Origin: Methanobacteriota archaeon | GTDB lineage: Archaea > Thermoplasmatota > Thermoplasmata > RBG-16-68-12 > JAJISG01 | NCBI GenBank assembly: GCA_030594205.1 | Contig: JAUVFR010000010.1 | Span: forward strand, 1-39,456 | Reading direction: 5' to 3' | DNA length: 39,456 nucleotides | Shown: piece after piece, positions 30,975 to 37,622 of the stretch | Position numbering within the stretch: the stretch's first letter is position 1 | Layout of the letters: each line of letters opens with the position of its first letter | Notes under the pieces: generated by a model | Seen by the model: only the letters and a program-made list of their open reading frames with translations | Told to the model about the DNA's origin: nothing | The model's database searches: none | Translations under genes and position numbers: made by a program

Positions 30975-31808
30975 TTGCAGGTTAAAGGTCGCGGCGCGCT
31001 GCTGATCGTCCGGATCGCCGGCATCGGGGCCCTGCTCGCGTTTATGGCCCTCGCGTTGACCACGATGGCCCTCGTCATTCCAGGGAACCTGGAGATCCTC
31101 CCCCCAGAGCTCGACGCCACCAGCGCCCGATTCCAGGATGGCCGGGTGTACCTGGATACGACCCTGGGGGTGGGAAACAATGGCTACCACGACATCACGG
31201 ACCTGAGCCTTTTCGTCCAAGCCTCCGTGGCCGGTATCCAGGTCTCGGACTACCGGACACCCCCCGTCACGGTTTCCGTGGGCCAGAGGACGTTCATCAA
31301 CGTGAGCGTCCCGATGGATCTCGCCCCTCTGGCGAGTTCCGGGGCCTTGATCTTCCTGCCGGCCAACGTGGAGTTTACGGTCGGCGTGGCGGGAACCACC
31401 ACGCGGGGTTTCATCTCGTTCGGGGCCTCCTTCACCTTTCAGCAGCCCGTGGACCCCCTCATCCCGCAGGCCAACCTTGACCTGGCCAACGGAACCTTGG
31501 CGGTCAACGGAACGGCCTTTCAGTGGACGATGCCCTATACGGTCGAGACCGCCTCCTTCCTTCAGGGCAACACCACCATTCGGATCACGATTTTCAACGA
31601 GACCGGCGTCCTCGTGGGGAACACCACGGCGGTCGTTCCCCTCGGGACGTTGGTGAACGGAAACGCCACATTCCAAGTCACCGCGGCCATGGGGCTCGAC
31701 CTGGCGACGCGACCTCAGAACCTAACCGTGAGGCTGGAACTCGTCCTCCCCGGCGGGTTGGGGGTGACCGACGAGACGGTCGTGGCATGGGACCCGGGAG
31801 GGGGGTAA
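30975..31808 (+). CDS. Membrane-anchored extracellular beta-sandwich protein
   Basis: A 277-residue protein. An N-terminal helix (LIVRIAGIGALLAFMALALTTMALVI) anchors a long extracellular region made of strands, in two similar halves: about 45-165 and about 165-275. Each starts with an ANLDLANGTLAVN- or ARFQDGRVYLDTT-like strand, suggesting a tandem duplicated LEA/WHy-type or adhesin-like beta sandwich. It has many Asn-X-Ser/Thr sites (for example NVS, NTT, NET, NAT, NLT), fitting archaeal N-glycosylation. The TTG at 30975 directly follows purA. The next gene follows its stop with no gap, so they form one unit. Function is not known. Confidence 0.7.
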   Translation: MQVKGRGALLIVRIAGIGALLAFMALALTTMALVIPGNLEILPPELDATSARFQDGRVYLDTTLGVGNNGYHDITDLSLFVQASVAGIQVSDYRTPPVTVSVGQRTFINVSVPMDLAPLASSGALIFLPANVEFTVGVAGTTTRGFISFGASFTFQQPVDPLIPQANLDLANGTLAVNGTAFQWTMPYTVETASFLQGNTTIRITIFNETGVLVGNTTAVVPLGTLVNGNATFQVTAAMGLDLATRPQNLTVRLELVLPGGLGVTDETVVAWDPGGG

Positions 31809-32291
31809 GTGGAGTCTCGATACCACCCGGGACGTGCCGTGGTCTCGGCCATCGCGAACGCCATCCCGTTTGTCATCTTGCCCATCTTCGCCCTGCGGAC
31901 GCTGCCGAACCTCCTGGGTCCGTTCCTGCCGCCCGAGGTCTTGAGCGAAGTTCTCAGCCTGGAATCCATCATCCTTCCCTTGGGAATCGGCGTCACGATC
32001 CTCGCCGCCCTCACCGCCTTCTTCGGCAAGGGTCTCGCGGGCCGGGCCGCCTTTGGGACGGGAAGGCAGCTCGCCAAGCTGGCCTGGGTGTACTTCGTGT
32101 TCACCGGAGGCCTCATCAGCCTCAGCCTCCTGGGCGTGTCCCTCTTCCTCGATTTTCATCTGCTCCTCTACATCTTCTACGCCGCGGTCCTCCTCGGGGC
32201 CCTGTACTTCGTGGTGGAGTACTTCGTCTATCGGCGGGCGTATCGGATGGCCGCCTACCCGACGGACCACTACGCGGGCGGCCCCACCTAG
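31809..32291 (+). CDS. Four-span membrane protein
   Basis: A 160-residue protein with about four hydrophobic segments: AIANAIPFVILPIFALRTL, IILPLGIGVTILAALTAFF, LAWVYFVFTGGLISLSLLG and LLLYIFYAAVLLGALYFVVE. The GTG start immediately follows the TAA of the beta-sandwich protein, which points to joint function, perhaps as a membrane partner for it. I do not recognise the family. The TAG stop lies in a CTAG palindrome that also forms the stop of the convergent ttuA gene. Confidence 0.65.
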   Translation: MESRYHPGRAVVSAIANAIPFVILPIFALRTLPNLLGPFLPPEVLSEVLSLESIILPLGIGVTILAALTAFFGKGLAGRAAFGTGRQLAKLAWVYFVFTGGLISLSLLGVSLFLDFHLLLYIFYAAVLLGALYFVVEYFVYRRAYRMAAYPTDHYAGGPT

Positions 32292-33211
32292 GCGGTTGGA
32301 CGTGCCGTGAGGCGCCTCACGAATCGGCAGGACTGACAGAGGCGCGCGACCGTGGGCTCGTCGCATTCCGCGCACGGGGAGAGCGCCGCCGGTGGGTGCG
32401 CCTGTCGGAGCAGGTCCTTGAGCCCCTCGTAGCTCCTGAGGAGGGCGTGCCGTGTGCCGGGGCTATCCCGTTCCAGCGCGAAAAGGACCTCCCGGTAGCG
32501 GCTGCGGAGGCCCCGTTCGGCGTAGGGACAGGAGCCGTCGGAGAAGGGAATCTCCTTCAGGAGTGCGTACAGATAGACCTCCTTCTCTGGCACGGTCCGG
32601 AGGGGCTGGACTCGCGGGACTAGGCCCGGCTGTAGGTGGTCGTGGGGCCCCATCCGGGCGAGCTTCTCCAAATCCGCCCGACCCAGGTTCATCAGGACGC
32701 TCTGGGCGGTGTCGTCTAGGTTGAGACCCGTGGCCAGATAGTCGGCCTCCACCTCCCGGGCGAGGACGTTGAGGGCCTTGCGGCGAAAGACACCGCAGTA
32801 GGAACAAGGGATCGTCTCAGGATCCGTCGACACGACCGTGTCCATCTCCCATCCTACGAGATCTCGGTACGACAGGATGTGGTGTTCGAGACCCAATCGA
32901 TCACACAGCTCCCTCGCGGACTCCAGGCCCGGCGGCCGGTACCCCTGAATGCCTTCATCCACCGTGAGGGCCACTAGATCCACGTCCGGACGCCGGCCCA
33001 TGATTGCGTGAAGGAGGTAGGCGGCCACGCTGCTGTCTTTCCCCCCGGAGAGGGCGCATGCGACCCGGGTGGAGCCGTTCAAGTGAAGCTGGCGGCGGAC
33101 CTCCCGCTTGACCCGGTTCTCCACGAAGACGGCGAAGTGTTCGGGACACAAGTGGGCTCCGCTGTATCGGACGAGGGTGACCGCCTCCGCCCCGCAGCGA
33201 TCGCACCGCAC
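32288..33211 (-). CDS. ttuA: tRNA 2-thiolation ATPase, TtuA/Ncs6 family
   Basis: A 307-residue adenylating sulfur-transfer enzyme that thiolates tRNA uridine (position 54 or the wobble base). N-terminal zinc finger CDRCGAEA with CPEHF, PP-loop ALSGGKDSSVAAYLL, catalytic iron-sulfur ligands in IPCSYCGVFRRKAL with a third Cys in DGSCPYAERGL, and a C-terminal zinc finger CAECDEPT with CQSC. The start is GTG 33211, with a TATA box (GCTTTAAGC, 33234-33243) about 23-32 nt upstream, so the transcript is probably leaderless. Whether it modifies U54 (TtuA) or U34 (Ncs6) is not decidable by eye. It is divergent from the ATP-grasp gene. Confidence 0.85.
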   Translation of the reverse strand: MRCDRCGAEAVTLVRYSGAHLCPEHFAVFVENRVKREVRRQLHLNGSTRVACALSGGKDSSVAAYLLHAIMGRRPDVDLVALTVDEGIQGYRPPGLESARELCDRLGLEHHILSYRDLVGWEMDTVVSTDPETIPCSYCGVFRRKALNVLAREVEADYLATGLNLDDTAQSVLMNLGRADLEKLARMGPHDHLQPGLVPRVQPLRTVPEKEVYLYALLKEIPFSDGSCPYAERGLRSRYREVLFALERDSPGTRHALLRSYEGLKDLLRQAHPPAALSPCAECDEPTVARLCQSCRFVRRLTARPTA

Positions 33212-33233
33212 GCCTGGCCATCGGCGCTTCCTC

Positions 33234-33243
33234 GCTTAAAGCT
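33234..33243 (-). promoter_or_regulatory. TATA box of ttuA
   Basis: Minus-strand AGCTTTAAGC lies 23-32 nt before the GTG at 33211. Confidence 0.55.
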
Positions 33244-33335
33244 TCGAGGCTCGGGCGCGGGTGGCACGGCCTCCATGAGTGATAATCGCGTCGTCAAACC
33301 TTTTACGCCGGCGTCCCAAGGCGAGACGGCTGGAG

Positions 33336-35078
33336 ATGCAAGCGACCTCGCCATGGAGAAAGCACGCTCCTTTCGTCATCTTCATGGCCGCCCTCTTCCT
33401 CCTGGCCTACTACCTCGACCAGAATCTGAACGCCTTCCTCCCGGCCCTCCACTCGGCCCGCATCCTCATCCAACTCGCCCTCGCGGCCACCGTCATCGCC
33501 ATCCTGCGGAACGTGGTGGGCATCAAGGCCTTCGGGACCTTCGCCCCCGTGATCCTCGCGTTCAGCATGCTCTTCACGGGCCTCGTCGTGGGTCTCCTCC
33601 TCTTCGGGGCCATCATCCTGGTCATCATCCTCACGCGTGGCGCGATCCACGGTCAACGAATCCAGCAGAGCCATCGAGCGGCCATCATGGTCCTCATGGT
33701 AGCCCTCGTCGCCACCCTCCTCACCGCCTACGCCTCCCGCCTCGGCCGACCGGAGATCGCCTTCGTTCTCCTCTTCCCCGTGGTCATCACGTCGTGGGTC
33801 GCCGACCAGTTTCTCATGCGGGTCTCCAAAGTGGGCTGGGGAGCTCCGACCAAGGCCCTCCTCTGGACCCTCCTCCTCGTGGCGGTGGCCTACATGGTCA
33901 TCACCCAGGCCTGGCTGGTGGACCTGGTCATCACGGAGCCCATGAGCTGGCCCCTGCTGGTGCTCCTCAACTGGTCCCTGGGCACCCGAGTTAAGATGCG
34001 GCTCTCGGACCGGCTCCGGTTCTGGCCCCTCCGACGGATCGAGGACGTCCTCCTCCAGGGGGGCGTCTCCGCCACGGTCCTCACGATCACCCAACGGAAT
34101 CGGAAGTACGTGGACCGCTACAACCCTCCTGCGGTCATGGGGAGTCTGAACAAGGCCCGAGCGAAGGCCCTCCTCATGGCGGAAGGCATCCCTGTCCCCG
34201 AGAACTACGCCCTGATCTCCACGAAGCAGGGGATGGACGAGGCGGTGGAGGTCTTCCTGCGGACGCCGACGTTCGTCGTGAAGCCGGCCAGCGGTTACGG
34301 CGGGGAGGGCATCCTCGTGGTCCATGGACGGCAGGGGAAGCTCTTCACGACCTCGCAGGGCCTTCTCCGCCTGGACGACCTCGTGTCCCACCTCCGGAGC
34401 GTCCTCGAGGGCGACTTCAACTTCGAAAAGGGCGACGAGGTTCTGATCGAGGCCCTCCTAACACCCCACGAGTTCGTGAAGCCCTTGGCTCCGAAGGGCG
34501 TCCCGGATGTGCGCATCCTCTGCCTCCTGGGCTACCCGGTGATGGCCATGCTGCGTCTCCCGACCATCGAATCCCAGGGGAAGGCCAACCTGCACTTGGG
34601 CGCCGTGGGGGTCGGCGTCGAGCTCGCAACCGGTACCGTTCGCTACGGTACGTGGAAGGGGGAAATCGTGAGTCGCCATCCCGACACCGGGGCGCGGCTT
34701 ACCGGGTTTGAGGTGCCCTTCTGGGAACAGATCTTGGAGATCGCGTCCGAGGCCCAGCGGATCTCCGGCCTGGGCTTCGCGGGGGTCGACATCGTCCTCG
34801 ACGCGCACAGCGGGCCGCTCGTGCTGGAGGTTAACCGACGCCCGGGGCTGGAGATTCAGAAGGCCAACGGGGTGGGCCTCCTCCCGCGGCTCCAGGCGAT
34901 CGAAGCGCTGCCGCAGCGTCAGGGGTCGGCGCAGGTGCGTGTCCTCAAGGCCATGGAGCTCGACCGCGTTGGCTGGGTTCCCACCTCTGGACGACGCGCC
35001 CCAGAGTCGGAGGATGCCGAGACCGCCCCTGAGGCACCGGTTCCGACGGTCTCTCCCGCCGGGGGGTCCCGCCGGTGA
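33336..35078 (+). CDS. 7TM domain fused to ATP-grasp ligase
   Basis: A 580-residue membrane enzyme. Residues about 10-240 form seven spans (FVIFMAALFLLAYYLDQNLN, ILIQLALAATVIAIL, FGTFAPVILAFSMLFTGLVV and others), resembling the 7TM module usually fused to an inactive transglutaminase. The rest is an ATP-grasp domain of the RimK / sugar-transfer-associated type: KARAKALLMAEGIPVPENYAL, FVVKPASGYGGEGILVV (ATP lysine and glycine loop), FAGVDIVLDAHSGPLVLEVNRRPGLEIQKAN (metal-binding Glu and Asn, ligase C-terminus). ATP-grasp enzymes make amide bonds, typically adding amino acids to a carboxylate. An upstream GTG at 33279 is possible, but a TATA-like CCTTTTACG (33298-33306) favours ATG 33336. Its stop overlaps the protease start. 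Confidence 0.85.
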   Translation: MQATSPWRKHAPFVIFMAALFLLAYYLDQNLNAFLPALHSARILIQLALAATVIAILRNVVGIKAFGTFAPVILAFSMLFTGLVVGLLLFGAIILVIILTRGAIHGQRIQQSHRAAIMVLMVALVATLLTAYASRLGRPEIAFVLLFPVVITSWVADQFLMRVSKVGWGAPTKALLWTLLLVAVAYMVITQAWLVDLVITEPMSWPLLVLLNWSLGTRVKMRLSDRLRFWPLRRIEDVLLQGGVSATVLTITQRNRKYVDRYNPPAVMGSLNKARAKALLMAEGIPVPENYALISTKQGMDEAVEVFLRTPTFVVKPASGYGGEGILVVHGRQGKLFTTSQGLLRLDDLVSHLRSVLEGDFNFEKGDEVLIEALLTPHEFVKPLAPKGVPDVRILCLLGYPVMAMLRLPTIESQGKANLHLGAVGVGVELATGTVRYGTWKGEIVSRHPDTGARLTGFEVPFWEQILEIASEAQRISGLGFAGVDIVLDAHSGPLVLEVNRRPGLEIQKANGVGLLPRLQAIEALPQRQGSAQVRVLKAMELDRVGWVPTSGRRAPESEDAETAPEAPVPTVSPAGGSRR

Positions 35079-36187
35079 CGGACGGGGACGATGCGGCCCG
35101 CCGCATGCGCGGTCAGGTACGCAGGGAACGGGCGAAGAAGGCCCTGGTCATCGTAGCTTTCCTGCTGGCTGGTGCCACAGTTCTGGCTCTCCTTGGGGCC
35201 GCCGGCCTGGTGCGGCTCCCTCTGGACCGACCGAGCCTCTCCGATGACTACGCCTGGATCGCGGGCCTCACGGGGTCAGACCAGATGACGTCCCTGGGGT
35301 ACGACGGGAGCGGCGTGACCCTCTGCCTGGTGGACTCGGGAATCGATCTTCTGCACCCGGACCTGGCGCGTGCCCGTCTCGTCGCGTGGAATGACTTGGT
35401 GAATCGCGAGCCGCTCCCCTACGACGACAGTGGCCACGGGACCTCCATGGCGGGACTCATCGCCGGTCAAGGGAATGTACAGGGCCTCGCGTCGGGGGTC
35501 TCCCTCATCGTCGCAAAGGCCCTCCGCGCCGATGGGACAGGGAGTTCGGACACGATCGGGCGGGCCATCCGATACTGCATGGATCCCGATGGGGACGGAG
35601 ACCTGCGGGACGGGGCCGACATCATCTCCCTCTCTCTCGGTGCCCAGAAGACGCCGTTCGTCACCAACGCGGCCGCGCGGGCCGCGCGGAACGCCACGGA
35701 GGCGGGCATCTTCGTCGTCTCCTCGGCGGGCAACGATGGTCTCCGGGACGACGGCGACGTAGGAACCCCCGCCAACGAGGCCCTCGTCCTCGCCGTGGGT
35801 TCCGTGAATCGGGATCTCGTGATCGCCCCGTTCAGCTCAAAGGGGAACAACAGCGCGCTCCAAACGCCCTCCCGCGTGGACCCGCACCGGAAGCCGGAAT
35901 TCACCCTCCCGGGCGTCGGTCTATTCACCACGACCGGCGGCGCATCCTACACGGCCATGAGCGGAACGTCGGCCTCGGCGGCCCTTCTTTCGGGACTCAT
36001 TGCCCTCCTCCTTCAAGCCCATCCGGAGGTCAATAAGATCGGCCCCAGCGCCGTGCTGGCGATGAAGATGGCCCTGATGCGGACGGCAGCCCCCTATGCA
36101 GCGCAGGTCCTGCCGCACGATGACTACTACGGCTACGGGCTCCCGCATGTCTACGATGCCCATCTCCTCCTGAGCGCAGGCGGCTGA
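35075..36187 (+). CDS. Membrane-anchored subtilase (S8 serine protease)
   Basis: A 370-residue subtilisin-family protease. A basic N-terminus and one span (ALVIVAFLLAGATVLALLGA, about 23-45) place the catalytic domain outside the cell. The catalytic set is intact: Asp87 in LCLVDSGID, His121 in DSGHGTSMAG, oxyanion Asn210 in SSAGND, and Ser299 in SGTSASA. There is no long propeptide. An Asp-rich calcium-like loop, DPDGDGDLRDGAD, lies near residue 170. The GTG start overlaps the ATP-grasp stop by 4 nt (GTGA), so the ligase and protease are translationally coupled, which suggests opposing or sequential action on one peptide substrate. Confidence 0.9.
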   Translation: MTDGDDAARRMRGQVRRERAKKALVIVAFLLAGATVLALLGAAGLVRLPLDRPSLSDDYAWIAGLTGSDQMTSLGYDGSGVTLCLVDSGIDLLHPDLARARLVAWNDLVNREPLPYDDSGHGTSMAGLIAGQGNVQGLASGVSLIVAKALRADGTGSSDTIGRAIRYCMDPDGDGDLRDGADIISLSLGAQKTPFVTNAAARAARNATEAGIFVVSSAGNDGLRDDGDVGTPANEALVLAVGSVNRDLVIAPFSSKGNNSALQTPSRVDPHRKPEFTLPGVGLFTTTGGASYTAMSGTSASAALLSGLIALLLQAHPEVNKIGPSAVLAMKMALMRTAAPYAAQVLPHDDYYGYGLPHVYDAHLLLSAGG

Positions 36188-36259
36188 AATCTCGTTCTGG
36201 CTATCAAATCCGACAACGGGGGAGGAGGCTTTTTCCACCCTCCGAGGCGACGATGGGAC

Positions 36260-36265
36260 GAGGTG
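36260..36265 (+). promoter_or_regulatory. Shine-Dalgarno before a TTG start
   Basis: GAGGTG lies 7 nt before the TTG at 36273 and supports that start for the small membrane protein. Confidence 0.5.
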
Positions 36266-36272
36266 CGAACGG

Positions 36273-36620
36273 TTGGAAATTGCGGAAGTGGGCATCCTCC
36301 TCTGGGGGGTCACCCTGGGATGGTTCCTCATGTTCGCGATTCGGCGGTACAAGGTCCACTGGGGCGCCTTCGGGACCTTCCTCTCCGTGATGATGGGTTC
36401 CACCCTGGTGAAGTTCCTCTATGCGACCGAACTGCTTCCCTGGTATGGCATCGGCATCTTCATCGGGGTCTTTGGCAACATGATCGCCCGGTTCTCCGGG
36501 ACCGTGGTCGGAGGCCGCGCGGGCCAGGGACTCCTGGAGATCTCCGCCTTCTCCGTGAAACCGAAGGGGACCGAGTCAGATGACGTGGGCCGAGATCCAG
36601 AAGGCGAAGGCGCGGCATGA
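36273..36620 (+). CDS. Small three-span membrane protein
   Basis: A 115-residue protein with hydrophobic segments VGILLWGVTLGWFLMFAI, WGAFGTFLSVMMGSTLVKFL and YGIGIFIGVFGNMIARFSGT, the last Gly-rich, then a polar tail ending EGEGAA. TTG start with a good Shine-Dalgarno sequence. It overlaps the following trypsin-like protease gene by 41 nt in another frame, so they are likely coupled. Its small size and place between two proteases suggest an adaptor or a substrate; this is inference. The 85-nt gap before it contains a GGAGG/CCTCC-flanked T run that could be a weak hairpin. Confidence 0.65.
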   Translation: MEIAEVGILLWGVTLGWFLMFAIRRYKVHWGAFGTFLSVMMGSTLVKFLYATELLPWYGIGIFIGVFGNMIARFSGTVVGGRAGQGLLEISAFSVKPKGTESDDVGRDPEGEGAA

Positions 36621-37578
36621 GCGAAGGCTCCTCCGCAAGCGGAACGTCGTCGGCCTGGCGGTCGGGAGGAAGGTCATCGGGGGGGAGGAGACCGACGAGC
36701 TCTGCCTCGTCGTCCTCGTCCGGAAGAAGCTTCCTGAAGCAGAACTCCGGTCCCGCGAACGGATTCCGAAGCGGATCAACAACGTCACGACCGACGTCGT
36801 GGAGACCGGAGAGCTGGAGGCCCTCGGGCAGAGACTCCACGTGGTTCGGCGGCCCGCGGACCGGTGGCGTCCCGCGCCAGGCGGGGTGAGTCTCGCCCAC
36901 GCGGACGTGAGCGCGGGTACCCTAGGGTGCGTCGTCCGTCGCGACTCGGAGCCCTTCATCCTTTCGAACAGCCACATCCTAGCCGACTCCGGACGGGCCA
37001 CACCTGGGGATCCCATCCTCCAGCCGGCGCCCGAGGACGGAGGGCGGGATCCCGGGGACGTCATCGCCCAGCTCTCGGACTTCGTGCCGCTCCGTTGGCA
37101 GTTGCGGGGCCTTGGTCGCCTCCTTCGCCCTTTCTTCGCCCGGCGGAACCTGGTGGATTGCGCGCTGGCTCGACCGGTGGGTGATCGCGAACTCCGGGGG
37201 GACATCCTGCGCATTGGCCCCGTGGAGGGGGTCACTGCCGCTTCCATTGGCCTCGGCGTGCGGAAGAGCGGGAGGACGACAGGAGTGACGCGCGGTCGGG
37301 TGACACACTTGGATGCCACCGTCATGATTCAATACGGGGATCGACGGGAGGCCCTGTTCACGGATCAAATTCTTACCACGGCGATGTCGAAGGGCGGCGA
37401 TAGCGGGGCCCTCGTGGTCGACCACGCGCGCCGGGCGGTCGGCTTGCTCTTCGCCGGGAGCGAGCAGGTCACGGTCATGAACCGGATGGCGCATGTGCTC
37501 TCGGAGTTGCGAACCGAGATCGTTCCTGGCCGCTTTCCTCGATCGAGTCGTCTGCTCTCCACTTTCGGTCCTCTCTGA
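36580..37578 (+). CDS. Trypsin-fold serine protease (Nal1-like)
   Basis: A 332-residue protein with no signal peptide or span. An N-terminal helical/strand region (about 1-95) includes VVGLAVGRKVIGGEETDELCLVV, as in Nal1-type proteins that precede a chymotrypsin-like fold. The likely triad is His132 in FILSNSHILA, Asp183 in NLVDCALARP and Ser265 in SKGGDSGALVV. Length and layout match bacterial/archaeal Nal1-like trypsin-fold proteins. Without an export signal it is probably cytoplasmic, in contrast to the subtilase nearby. The ATG at 36580 lies within the previous gene. It is followed 44 nt later by rfcS with its own promoter. Confidence 0.75.
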   Translation: MTWAEIQKAKARHERRLLRKRNVVGLAVGRKVIGGEETDELCLVVLVRKKLPEAELRSRERIPKRINNVTTDVVETGELEALGQRLHVVRRPADRWRPAPGGVSLAHADVSAGTLGCVVRRDSEPFILSNSHILADSGRATPGDPILQPAPEDGGRDPGDVIAQLSDFVPLRWQLRGLGRLLRPFFARRNLVDCALARPVGDRELRGDILRIGPVEGVTAASIGLGVRKSGRTTGVTRGRVTHLDATVMIQYGDRREALFTDQILTTAMSKGGDSGALVVDHARRAVGLLFAGSEQVTVMNRMAHVLSELRTEIVPGRFPRSSRLLSTFGPL

Positions 37579-37585
37579 AAGAGGG

Positions 37586-37592
37586 TTTTTAA
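37586..37592 (+). promoter_or_regulatory. TATA box of rfcS
   Basis: TTTTTAA lies 31-37 nt before the ATG; a Shine-Dalgarno GGAGG at 37611-37615 lies 7 nt before the ATG. Confidence 0.55.
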
Positions 37593-37622
37593 CCCGCCCA
37601 TCCATCGTCCGGAGGAACCGGG

